Assembly: GCF_000826545.1 (NCBI RefSeq)
Contig: NZ_CDME01000017.1
Coordinates: 1 to 64,000, forward strand
From: Kibdelosporangium sp. MJ126-NF4
GTDB lineage: Bacteria > Actinomycetota > Actinomycetes > Mycobacteriales > Pseudonocardiaceae
Length of the DNA: 64,000 bases
Reading direction: 5' to 3'
In this document: in pieces, positions 32,944 to 40,602 of the stretch
Layout: each line of letters opens with the position of its first letter
Position numbering within the stretch: the first letter of the stretch is position 1
Program-made: the position numbers and the translations under genes
The notes under the pieces: generated by a model
The model's input: the letters and a program-made list of their open reading frames with translations, nothing else
Database searches by the model: none
What the model was told of the DNA's origin: nothing

Positions 32944-33431
32944 CCTTCTCCGCACCCGTTGCATAACCCCGATTCCGGCAGGCAGCGCGGGGTGCTGGTA
33001 AATTCTACGCCACCGTAGGGATGGCTGGGGCTCGGCAAGATCACCGAGATGTTTTGTTGTGCGACAACAATTTCTCCGCACTGGGCGATCTGGGCGGGTA
33101 TTCCGCGCTGTTCGTAACGTCACCGAGAGGTGACGCACGGCATTCGAAGGTGTGCCAAGGCAACCCTAAGTCCATTATGGACAAGTGGGGTCCGGTGCGA
33201 GTCGATCCGTTCCCTATTTCGTTGATACGTTCCAATGTTGGGCGTTTCGAATCTATGCGGGCGCGCGTATACCACAAACAGTCAAAGGCAAGCGCCGAAC
33301 AAGGGGTACTTGTCCACAACCACCCCACTTGTCCACAGCCCGGACCCGCCTCCATTGCACCCCCGACCGCCAAGCGAGAGCGTGGAAAGCGTCGGGCACC
33401 AAGCCCGAAAGCCGAATCGGGGGTCCAAACG
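32944..33431. other. Intergenic region with paired DnaA boxes
   Basis: 490 bases between 6C RNA and the ssd gene. No supported gene. It holds two DnaA boxes (next entries) and AT-richer sequence than its surroundings around 33195-33290. Confidence 0.5.
33310..33337 (+). promoter_or_regulatory. Two DnaA boxes in direct repeat
   Basis: TTGTCCACA at 33310-33318 and 33329-33337, both perfect matches to the actinobacterial DnaA consensus, same orientation, 19 bases apart. They are about 95 bases ahead of the ssd start. Confidence 0.65.
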
Positions 33432-34493
33432 ATGACTGACAACCGTCCGCTCGCGCTGGTCACCAACGAGACCGTGCTCGACGAACTGCTCCGCCTCGCC
33501 GCCGCGGCGGGCTGCGATCTCCGGCGCGTGCCCGACGTGGCAGCGGCGAGACCACTGTGGCCGCTCGCGCCGCTCATCCTGCTCGACTCCGCCGGAGCGT
33601 GCGAAGTGCTCGCCGAACGGCTGCCCAAACGGGACGGAGTCATCATCGTTTCCCTTGACAGCAGCACGATCAGCAGTCTGCAGGCCGCCATCGAACTCGG
33701 CGCCGAGCGCGTCGTCGAACTGCCGGCCGCAGACTCCTGGCTGGCCGACGTGATGGCCGACGTGGCGGAAGGACCAGCGGGGCCACCCGGCCGGGTGATG
33801 GCCGTCCTGGGCGGCCGGGGTGGCGCGGGCGCGTCCGTGTTCGCGGCGGCCGTCGCGAGAGCAGCGGACCTGGCCGGGCACCAGGCCATGCTGGTCGACT
33901 GCGATCCACTGGCCGGTGGCCTGGATCTGGTGCTGGGCGCGGAAAGCCAGAAAGGCCTGCGCTGGCCGGAGATGAACGTGAAGGGCAGAGTGGCGGCAGC
34001 GTCACTGCGGGACGCCCTGCCGGGCAGTGGCGGACTGAGAGTGGTATCCGGGGCGAGAAAGGGATTCGCGCCGGAGCCGGACGCGGTCACCGCCGTCGTC
34101 GAGGCAGGCAGACGCGGCGGCGATGTCGTCGTCTGCGATCTGCCACGCGCGCTCTCAGCGTCCGCGAACGCGGCACTGGACCTGGCCGACCTCACGGTGG
34201 TGGTCGTACCCGCGGAACTGCGTGCGTGCGCGTCGGCAGCGCTGGTCGCCGAGCGTCTGAAGGAGCGCGGCGCGACCGCGCAGGTACTGGTCCGCGGCCC
34301 AGCGCCAGGCGGTCTGACAGCGGACGACGTGGCCGAAGCGGTGGACCTGCCCCTGCTGTCCTGGATGCCGCACCAACGCGGCCTCGCCACAGCCCTGGAA
34401 CGAGGCGAGTTCACCGGCAGACGCGGGCCACTGAGCGGAGCCGCCCGCCGAGCACTGAAAACCCTGGGAGTGGAAGGGCGAGTGGCCTCATGA
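33432..34493 (+). CDS. ssd: Ssd/CpaE-like MinD-family protein of the Tad locus
   Basis: 353 residues. The first 110 residues form a receiver-like domain (PLILLDSAGACEVL); then a ParA/MinD-type ATPase with the altered Walker A VLGGRGGAGASVFAAAV, lacking the usual Gly-Lys-Ser/Thr lysine, and VDCDPLAGGLDLVLG. This matches Rv3660c, called septum site-determining protein, and CpaE of Tad loci (TIGR03815 type). ATG at 33432. It starts the overlapping tad unit; the last codon overlaps the next ATG (ATGA). Confidence 0.88.
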   Translation: MTDNRPLALVTNETVLDELLRLAAAAGCDLRRVPDVAAARPLWPLAPLILLDSAGACEVLAERLPKRDGVIIVSLDSSTISSLQAAIELGAERVVELPAADSWLADVMADVAEGPAGPPGRVMAVLGGRGGAGASVFAAAVARAADLAGHQAMLVDCDPLAGGLDLVLGAESQKGLRWPEMNVKGRVAAASLRDALPGSGGLRVVSGARKGFAPEPDAVTAVVEAGRRGGDVVVCDLPRALSASANAALDLADLTVVVVPAELRACASAALVAERLKERGATAQVLVRGPAPGGLTADDVAEAVDLPLLSWMPHQRGLATALERGEFTGRRGPLSGAARRALKTLGVEGRVAS

Positions 34494-35062
34494 TGACCCA
34501 ATCGTGTGAATGGACAGCAGCGCCCAGTACTCAGAACCGCCCCCATGACAGCGTGTTCCCGGCCGCGACAACCACGCGACTCGGAGCTGACCTGGCCGCC
34601 GCATGGCGCCGTGGCGTTGAGTATCCGCTGCGCCCCCAGGGAGCGACACAAGCGCTGCGACCTGCCCTGCCTGGGCGCAGGTCGGCCCACCGGGATCAGC
34701 CGGAGCCGAACCGGAAGCGGACACCGAAAACCGTGGCAATCTGCCGTTCCGCAGCCCCACACGAGCCGATGTCCCTCCACTCGCGGCACAACCAGGACAT
34801 GCGCATGCCCAGCGGCACGCTCGTCCTGCGCCCTGGCGTGCCCTCGTGGCCATCCGTGTCCGCCGTCAGCCCATCGGCTTCGATCGCGTTGCACAAGCAT
34901 GACTTGGACACCGAGCGTCACCCGCGTCAGGGACACGCTGCGCGCACTGATCTCGCCGCTGCCCCATGGGCGGAGAGCCAAGGTGAGCAGTCGAGCCGCA
35001 GGCAGCCTGATCCGCGACGCCGCACCACAGACATCGACTATCGGCAGGGCAGGCCGTCATGA
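34490..35062 (+). CDS. Unrecognised 190-residue protein between ssd and cpaF
   Basis: An open frame whose ATG overlaps the ssd stop (ATGA at 34490-34493) and whose stop overlaps the cpaF start (ATGA at 35059-35062). Such 4-base coupling at both ends is typical of genuine operon genes. The protein is rich in Arg, Pro, Ser and Thr, has no membrane helix, and resembles no family known to me. Codon third positions are less GC-biased than in the neighbours, so it may be young, decaying, or a spacer that merely stays open. Confidence 0.5.
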   Translation: MMTQSCEWTAAPSTQNRPHDSVFPAATTTRLGADLAAAWRRGVEYPLRPQGATQALRPALPGRRSAHRDQPEPNRKRTPKTVAICRSAAPHEPMSLHSRHNQDMRMPSGTLVLRPGVPSWPSVSAVSPSASIALHKHDLDTERHPRQGHAARTDLAAAPWAESQGEQSSRRQPDPRRRTTDIDYRQGRPS

Positions 35063-36213
35063 AAGCCGATTTCGTCGAACGGGTGCGAGGCCGTGTCATC
35101 AACGCGGGCGCCGGAATCACTTTCGCCTCGGTCGCCGCTGCGATCCGGGACGAAGCCGGTGGCGTGGCCGGGGACAAGGACGTGCTGGACGCCCTTCGAG
35201 TCCTCGGCCAGGAACTGGAGGGTGCCGGTCCGCTCGATCCCCTGCTCCGCGATCCCGAGACAACGGACGTCCTTGTCACAGGCCCGCATGAGGTCTGGGT
35301 GGAAGGGCGGATGGGCCTGCGCAGGGCGGATGTCGCGTTCACCGGTGAGCAGTCGGTCCGACGGCTGGCACAGCGTCTGGCAGCAGCCGCGGGCCGCAGA
35401 CTCGACGACGCCCAGCCCTTTGTGGACGCCTGGCTGCCCGGTGGCATCCGGATGCACGCGGTGCTCCCGCCCATAGCCCCAGCGGGGACGTGCCTGTCGC
35501 TGCGTGTGCTCAGACCGGCGGCGCACAGCGTCGAAGCCCTCTGTCGGCTGGGGACAGTGGACGCGGAGGGCGCCAAACTGATACAGGCCATTGTGGACGC
35601 TCGGCTCTCGTTCGTCGTCGTTGGCGGGACCGGTTCTGGGAAGACGACATTGCTCGGCGCCATGCTCGGTGCTGTCTCACAGCACGAGCGAATCGTCTGT
35701 GTCGAGGACGCGGCCGAACTCGCTCCCGCCCATCCCCAGTTCGTCCGTCTGGTCGCGCGGCCGCCGAACATCGAGGGCAGCGGTGGCGTCGGCGTGCGCG
35801 AGCTGGTTCGCCAGGCGTTGCGGATGCGCCCCGACCGACTGGTGGTCGGCGAGGTCCGTGGCGCGGAGGTCGCGGACATGCTCACGGCCCTCAACACCGG
35901 CCACGACGGCAGCGCCGGGACACTGCACGCGAACTCCCCGGCCGAGGTACCGGCGAGATTCGAGGCACTGGCGGCGCTCGGCGGGCTGACACGGTCCTCT
36001 TTGCACAGTCAACTGGCCGCCGCGGTCCGCGTGATCCTGTACATGCGCCGCGAGGGTGATGCCCGGCAGCTCGCTGAAGTCGGTGTGCTGCAAAGGATCG
36101 GTGAGTTCGTCAAGGTGGCCCCGGCCTGGCGGCCTGGGGAGCGGCTGTACGCGCGAACGTTGCTGGACCAGTCGCTGACCGACAGGGGAGTGGTGCCGCC
36201 ATGGCAGCCGTGA
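35059..36213 (+). CDS. cpaF: Tad pilus/secretion ATPase CpaF (TadA)
   Basis: 384 residues of the type II/IV secretion ATPase family: an N-terminal helical region (LDPLLRDPETTDVLVTGPHEVW), Walker A VVGGTGSGKTTLLGAML at 188-204, the Asp box ERIVCVEDAAELAP and Walker B-like RMRPDRLVVGEVRGAE, with the His box NTGHDGSAGTLHANS. It energises assembly of Flp-type pili on the cytosolic face of the membrane. The ATG overlaps the preceding stop by 4 bases. It is equivalent to Rv3659c. Confidence 0.95.
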   Translation: MKADFVERVRGRVINAGAGITFASVAAAIRDEAGGVAGDKDVLDALRVLGQELEGAGPLDPLLRDPETTDVLVTGPHEVWVEGRMGLRRADVAFTGEQSVRRLAQRLAAAAGRRLDDAQPFVDAWLPGGIRMHAVLPPIAPAGTCLSLRVLRPAAHSVEALCRLGTVDAEGAKLIQAIVDARLSFVVVGGTGSGKTTLLGAMLGAVSQHERIVCVEDAAELAPAHPQFVRLVARPPNIEGSGGVGVRELVRQALRMRPDRLVVGEVRGAEVADMLTALNTGHDGSAGTLHANSPAEVPARFEALAALGGLTRSSLHSQLAAAVRVILYMRREGDARQLAEVGVLQRIGEFVKVAPAWRPGERLYARTLLDQSLTDRGVVPPWQP

Positions 36214-36980
36214 CCATGCTGGTCCTGGCCGCTGTCCTGCTGATCTGGCCGACAGCGACGGCATCGAGAAGGCTCACGGCGCTGGCCGGGCCATCGAGCC
36301 GTGTCCTCAGACCGCCGAAACCGAGCACGGCGTTGCTGGTGCTCGCGGGCGGAGTGCTGGGCCTGGTGTCACTGGGGATCGGCGGTGCGATCGCGGGCGC
36401 GATCAGCGGTGCGGTCGGCTGGCGGTACTGGCGATCGCGTCACCGGTTCCGGCAACGGGCGTCGGCGGTCGAGGAGCTCACCGAAACCCTGCGCGCCTTG
36501 GTAAGTGAGCTCAGAGCGGGCGCACATCCCGTTGTCGCTGCCGAAACGGTGGCCGCCGACGCGCCACCAGCAGGTGCCGAGGCGATGCGTGCCATCGCCG
36601 CCGCTGCCCGAATGGGCGGTGACGTCGAGCAGGCGGTGCGAGAGCCACTGTTCGCCGACGTGGCGCACGCGTGGGCGCTGGCGCAGCGCCATGGCCTGCC
36701 ACTTGCCGATGTACTGGCCGCTGTGGTCAGGGATCTCGATCAACGAGTCCGCTTCGCGCGCCAGTTGACCGCGAGGATGACAGGTCCGAGGACAAGCGCG
36801 ATCGTCCTGGCCGGTCTGCCGGTGGCGGGGATAGCGCTGGGGCAGGTCGTCGGCGCCCATCCGTTGCGGATGCTCTCCGGCACCGTCACGGGTCAGGCGT
36901 TGCTCGTCCTCGGAGTCCTCCTCATGTGTGCGGGTTTCCTGTGGAGTGGTCGGCTCACGCGGCAGGTGGCGCTGCCATGA
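36201..36980 (+). CDS. tadB: Tad secretion membrane protein TadB
   Basis: 259 residues; N-terminal and C-terminal membrane helices flanking a cytosolic type II secretion F-like domain (SAVEELTETLRALVSELRAGAHPV, DVAHAWALAQRHGLPLADVL, RMTGPRTSAIVLAGLPVAGI). The inner-membrane platform protein of the pilus machine. It starts 13 bases inside cpaF and ends in an ATGA overlap with tadC. It is equivalent to Rv3658c. Confidence 0.9.
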   Translation: MAAVTMLVLAAVLLIWPTATASRRLTALAGPSSRVLRPPKPSTALLVLAGGVLGLVSLGIGGAIAGAISGAVGWRYWRSRHRFRQRASAVEELTETLRALVSELRAGAHPVVAAETVAADAPPAGAEAMRAIAAAARMGGDVEQAVREPLFADVAHAWALAQRHGLPLADVLAAVVRDLDQRVRFARQLTARMTGPRTSAIVLAGLPVAGIALGQVVGAHPLRMLSGTVTGQALLVLGVLLMCAGFLWSGRLTRQVALP

Positions 36981-37681
36981 CCGAACCCGTGTGGGAGCTC
37001 GCGCTCGCCGCCGCGGCCATGCTGGTCATGCCGGGGGCAGTCGTGGCCAGGCTCAGACTCGTGGCCCTGACGACCAGATCCAGGCGCAAGCTGCCAGGCA
37101 CCCAGGTGATTCCGGTGGTGACAGCGGCCATCCTGCTCGCCTGCACGGCGGCGCTGGGTGCCTGGGTGCTTGCGCTGCCGGTCGCGGTGGCGGGCTGGTT
37201 CGTGCTGAGGCGGCTGCTCAGGCCTCCGGTGCCGACGGTGGATCCGCTGCGGCTGGCGACAAGCTGGGATCTGCTCGCCGCATGCCTGAGGGCAGGACTG
37301 CCGGTGTCCGAGGCGGTCCGGGTGATCGCCGACCGGGTGCCCGGCGATGGCGGCAAAGCGTTGCGAACCACCTCGGGTCTGCTGGCGCTGGGGGCGGACG
37401 CGGCCGATGCCTGGCGCCCGGCCGCCTGCGTCCCCGCGACGGCCCCGCTGGCCCGAGGCGCTCGCCGGACGGCCAGATCGGGAACGGAACTGGCGACAGT
37501 GGCGTCGGCACTGGCCAAGGAAGTTCGCGTGTCAGCGAACGACTTGGCCGAAGCGCGAGCGCAACGCGCGGGCGTGCTGATCGCCGGACCGTTGGGACTG
37601 TGCTTCCTCCCGGCCTTCGTCTGTCTCGGCATCGTTCCGGTCGTCGCAGGCCTCGCGAGCCACCTGGGGCTGACCGGATGA
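36977..37681 (+). CDS. tadC: Tad secretion membrane protein TadC
   Basis: 234 residues, the second type II secretion F-domain protein: N-terminal helix AAAAMLVMPGAVVARLRLV, TAAILLACTAALGAWVLAL, the domain LLAACLRAGLPVSEAVRVIADRV ... LAEARAQRAGVLIAGPLGLCFLPAFVCLG, and a C-terminal helix. ATG at 36977 overlaps the tadB stop (ATGA). It is equivalent to Rv3657c. Confidence 0.88.
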   Translation: MTEPVWELALAAAAMLVMPGAVVARLRLVALTTRSRRKLPGTQVIPVVTAAILLACTAALGAWVLALPVAVAGWFVLRRLLRPPVPTVDPLRLATSWDLLAACLRAGLPVSEAVRVIADRVPGDGGKALRTTSGLLALGADAADAWRPAACVPATAPLARGARRTARSGTELATVASALAKEVRVSANDLAEARAQRAGVLIAGPLGLCFLPAFVCLGIVPVVAGLASHLGLTG

Positions 37682-38211
37682 CCACACCCATCGCCCACGA
37701 GAAAGGAACAACCAGTGCCGACCACCAAGCGACTGCGCCCGTTGCGCGACGACGACGGAGCCGTGACAGTCGAATACGCCATGCTCTACCTCGTCGCGGG
37801 CGCGGCCTGCGGCCTCGTCTACATGATCATCACCAGCGACTGGTTCCAAGAAATGATCACAGACCTGATCAAGAAAGCGATGCGGGAGCTGTAACTGTCG
37901 AGGCGGCCATTGCCCTCGGTGTCGTCATGACAGCCCTCGCGCTCGCCGTGGCGGGCGTCATGGCGACGACAGCCCATCTGCGGTGTGTCGACGCGGCCCG
38001 AGAAGCAGCCCGCCTGATAGCCAGAGGCGACTCCGCACTCGCTCAGGAAGCTGCGACCAAGATCGCCCCAGCCGGAGCACATCTCCGAATCACCACGGAT
38101 GGCGACCACATCAGCGTCGAAGTCTCCGTGACCCCAGTCGGTGAACTACTGCCCAACCTGGTCATTGCCGGGGAGGCGTTCGCCATCGCAGAGCCGGAGA
38201 CACCTCCATGA
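37678..38211 (+). CDS. TadE-like pilus protein; start uncertain, frame overlaps the pilin gene
   Basis: The real TadE-like part is the last 115 codons: DAGAVTVEAAIALGVVMTALALAVAGVM then CVDAAREAARLIARGDS. Upstream in the same frame there is no ATG/GTG/TTG between 37678 and 37927. The ATG at 37678 overlaps the tadC stop but runs through the pilin gene with Arg-rich shadow-like sequence; the ATG at 37927 would remove half the membrane helix. A rare start near 37870, translational coupling or frameshifting at the end of the pilin gene could supply the true start. Homologous to Rv3655c. Its stop overlaps the next ATG. Confidence 0.7.
   Translation: MTTPIAHEKGTTSADHQATAPVARRRRSRDSRIRHALPRRGRGLRPRLHDHHQRLVPRNDHRPDQESDAGAVTVEAAIALGVVMTALALAVAGVMATTAHLRCVDAAREAARLIARGDSALAQEAATKIAPAGAHLRITTDGDHISVEVSVTPVGELLPNLVIAGEAFAIAEPETPP
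37715..37894 (+). CDS. Flp pilin-like protein (DUF4244)
   Basis: 59 residues, too short for many gene finders: PTTKRLRPLRDDDGAVTVEYAMLYLVAGAACGLVYMIITSD, a short basic leader, the Glu-Tyr pair at positions 20-21 of the processing region (GAVTVEYAM) and one hydrophobic helix, then a short tail ending KKAMREL. This is the DUF4244 pilin type (Rv3656c). GTG at 37715 with AAAGGA 7 bases upstream. The tadE frame runs through it (see that entry). Confidence 0.88.
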   Translation: MPTTKRLRPLRDDDGAVTVEYAMLYLVAGAACGLVYMIITSDWFQEMITDLIKKAMREL

Positions 38212-38828
38212 GGCGCCAACGAGACAGCAACATAACCCAGGGCGTGAACAAGGGCGTCAACACAGTGCACGCCGTTGGCGTGGAGGCATCCGCAGACAAA
38301 GGTGCGGTGACTGTCCTCGTGGCGTTCGCGGTGGGGGTACTGATGCTGATCCTCGGGTTCGCTCTTGTCATCGGCGGTGTCGCCTCCGCTCGTCATCGAG
38401 CCGACAGTGCCGCTGATCTCTCGGCGCTCGCTGCCGCTTCGAGTTGGCCCTGGGGGCAGGAATTGGCGTGCGACCAGGCTCGGTGGGTCGTGACGCGGAT
38501 GCGGCTGCGGCTCGACGAGTGCCGGACGAACGGTCAGACGGCACACGTCGTGGTCACCGCCACGGTGAGCGGTCTTGGTGAAATCACCGCTCGTGCCGCT
38601 GCCGGACCGGTCGCGGAGATGAGTCCGGCCGAAGTAATCGCGCATCCGATCGCGGGCAACGGTCGCCCGAGAGCGATGAACGGCATGGTGAGCGGGTCGA
38701 GCTTGGTCGGTGAGCGGTACCGCCGACCGGTTGACGTTCGGTTGGAACGTCGGGACGGCTTCACTCGCCGTTCATTACCGACCAGTTGCCGACAGGCAGT
38801 TACTACGAACAGCGGTCGTGCCGTTTAG
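38208..38828 (+). CDS. TadE/G-like pilus-associated protein (Rv3654c-like)
   Basis: 206 residues. One membrane helix (VTVLVAFAVGVLMLILGFALVIGG) follows a GAVTVL processing-like motif; then SARHRADSAADLSALAAASSWPWG and ACDQARWVV. Matches the helicase/secretion-neighbourhood TadE-like family. That family usually ends near AAGPVAEM (about residue 130), so the last 70 residues here are an extension of no known domain and poor codon quality. ATGA overlap with the previous stop. Confidence 0.8.
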   Translation: MRRQRDSNITQGVNKGVNTVHAVGVEASADKGAVTVLVAFAVGVLMLILGFALVIGGVASARHRADSAADLSALAAASSWPWGQELACDQARWVVTRMRLRLDECRTNGQTAHVVVTATVSGLGEITARAAAGPVAEMSPAEVIAHPIAGNGRPRAMNGMVSGSSLVGERYRRPVDVRLERRDGFTRRSLPTSCRQAVTTNSGRAV

Positions 38829-38879
38829 TCATATGCAGGGCACGGATGGTGCCCGACAGCGAGGAGGCAAGTACCCAAC

Positions 38880-39509
38880 ATGTTGGAGACAGACTGGTCG
38901 GATAGCTGGCGCGGGGCCTTCCGTATCGAACTTCGTGCGGAGGCGGTGGGTCTGGCGTGGCGCGGGTGGCCAGTGCTGCCCGGCACCTATCCGGCGGGCT
39001 CGCAGTGGGCGGGCCGCGAGGGCACCGAGAACGTCGGTCCGGTGCCGGTGCACCGGGACTGGCAGGAGCGCATCGGCACCAAGCCGGAGCAGGTCGCCGC
39101 GTGGTGGACCGGTCGTCCCTACAGCCTCCTGGTGGCCACGGGTGTCGTGCTCGACGCGATCGAGGTCGACGACTCGGTCGGCCGCAAGGCCGCTGGCGTG
39201 CTGCGCACGTACGGCATGCCCGTGCCGATCATCGCGACTCCGGCGGGCCGGTGGATGTTCCTGACCAAGACCGGGCGCCCGCTGCGCCGCGAGCTGGCTT
39301 CTGACGAGCAGGTCACCTTGCACGGCGCCGGTAGCTACGTCCCGCTGCCCCCGAGCCCCTTCGAGCACGGTGTCGTGCACTGGCGGGTCAAGCCCGAGAT
39401 CTGCGGCTGGCGGCTGCCCGAGTCGGCCGTCGTGCAGGAGGCCATCGCCGACGCGCTGGCCACGCCGAGCAGGCTCAGCATGCTGTCCGAGCTCGTAGCG
39501 GCGGACTGA
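38880..39509 (+). CDS. Bifunctional DNA primase/polymerase (prim-pol) domain protein
   Basis: 209 residues. ELRAEAVGLAWRGWPVLPGTYPAG, PYSLLVATGVVLDAIEVDD and IIATPAGRWMFLTKTG match the N-terminal prim-pol domain (archaeo-eukaryotic primase like) found in actinobacterial chromosomes and plasmids, but without an attached helicase. Metal-binding acidic residues would be in EVDD. ATG at 38880 with GGAGG 9 bases upstream. It follows the tad locus by 51 bases on the same strand. Confidence 0.82.
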   Translation: MLETDWSDSWRGAFRIELRAEAVGLAWRGWPVLPGTYPAGSQWAGREGTENVGPVPVHRDWQERIGTKPEQVAAWWTGRPYSLLVATGVVLDAIEVDDSVGRKAAGVLRTYGMPVPIIATPAGRWMFLTKTGRPLRRELASDEQVTLHGAGSYVPLPPSPFEHGVVHWRVKPEICGWRLPESAVVQEAIADALATPSRLSMLSELVAAD

Positions 39510-39889
39510 TCTCCGGGACCACCCGGCACAACTCAACAGTGAACACAGGTTTGCCTGGTCCTCAGGTCGATTCGCCGGATTCCCGCACCGCAGCGACGAC
39601 CAGGACCCGGCGGCCTGCCGAGCACCAGCACACGGCATGCGGCCTCCTGTTCCGCGACAGCCACCGGTGAACGCGGCCCCACCAGCCGCTTTCGGCGATC
39701 CTGCCCCCGGGATGAATCTCCGGCGGTCGACGTCTTCGCCTCCCGGCGTCGATCCGCCAAGGCAGTCGCGTTGAACGGTCGCAGGCTCATGCCACTGGCT
39801 CGGCGGCAAAAGGCAATACGCAGTGGATGTCGAACGGAACCGGCATCCCCTGCGTATTGCCATATCCAGACCGTGTCAGGCCCGGTGGA
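39510..39889. other. Intergenic region, no supported gene
   Basis: 380 bases between convergent genes. A short minus-strand frame (39533-39790) is Arg-rich and has no recognisable domain. The only clear structure is the inverted repeat at 39812-39861. Confidence 0.45.
39812..39861. terminator. Inverted repeat between prim-pol and MOSC genes
   Basis: GGCAATACGCAG (39812-39823) and CTGCGTATTGCC (39850-39861), perfect 12-bp arms extended by GGATG/CATCC. Placed between two convergent genes, it probably ends both transcripts, although no T-tract follows. Confidence 0.55.
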
Positions 39890-40552
39890 TCAGGCGCTGT
39901 CCAGCTCGATCAGGCTGCGCCGCAGCGCCAACTGCCTGCCTTCCTCCGGCAACGCGTCCGCGACCAGCAACCGGGGCAACAGCTCGCGCTCACGCGTCAA
40001 CGCGCGAAAAGCCAGGTTGACCGTGATGTCGTGGTCCGGTCGGTGCACGACCATGATCGGATCGCCTGCCCGCACGGCCCCTGGCTGGATCACGCGCAGA
40101 TAGGCGCCTGGGACCGCCTTGACGGCAAAGGTCCTGACCCAGCCGCGGACCTGCAGCCGCGTGGCGAACGTGCGGCACGGAACCCGGGGAACAGCGACTT
40201 CCAGGATCACCTGGTCACCGATCTGCCACTGCTCGCCGATGAGCGCGCCGGTGATATCGAGGCCCGTGGTGGTCAGGTTCTCCCCGAAGGCACCGGAGGC
40301 CAACGGCCGCCCGAGGTGGACAGCCCAGTCGTCCAGATCCTCACGTGCGTACGCGTAGACGGCCTGGTCGTTGCCGCCGTGATGGCGCAGGTCGCAGACG
40401 CGGTCGCCGACAAGCCCGCTTCCCCCAGTCCCTTTCGGGCCGGGCGCACGCACCTCGACCGGACCGGACACTGGTTGTTTGTCGATGCCGGTCAACCCGA
40501 CACCGGGCAGTTGCGCCCCCGCACCCAGATTCACGGACAACACAGACGACAT
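39890..40552 (-). CDS. MOSC domain protein (YiiM-like)
   Basis: 220 residues with the MOSC features GGSGLVGDRVCDLRHHGG-DQAVYAYAREDLD, LASGAFGENLTTTG and IGDQVILEVAVPRVPCRTF, the conserved cysteine in VPCRT. MOSC proteins carry sulfur or reduce N-hydroxylated compounds with molybdenum cofactor. ATG at 40550-40552; the GTG further upstream (PPISVHDM...) is an alternative. It is read away from the helicase's stop, about 50 bases apart on the same strand. Confidence 0.87.
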   Translation of the reverse strand: MSSVLSVNLGAGAQLPGVGLTGIDKQPVSGPVEVRAPGPKGTGGSGLVGDRVCDLRHHGGNDQAVYAYAREDLDDWAVHLGRPLASGAFGENLTTTGLDITGALIGEQWQIGDQVILEVAVPRVPCRTFATRLQVRGWVRTFAVKAVPGAYLRVIQPGAVRAGDPIMVVHRPDHDITVNLAFRALTRERELLPRLLVADALPEEGRQLALRRSLIELDSA

Positions 40553-40602
40553 GTCGTGGACGCTAATCGGCGGCACTGTGCCTGGCGAACGGTTTGCGCG
40601 CG

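Noticed and set aside
36928..38211. One 427-codon frame spanning tadC (out of frame) to tadE
   Set aside because: It opposes the well-supported tadB/tadC frames for most of its length; only its final 115 codons are the TadE protein.
39533..39790. Minus-strand 85-codon frame between prim-pol and MOSC
   Set aside because: Composition is shadow-like and the stop would lie in the intergenic region without a promoter or partner.
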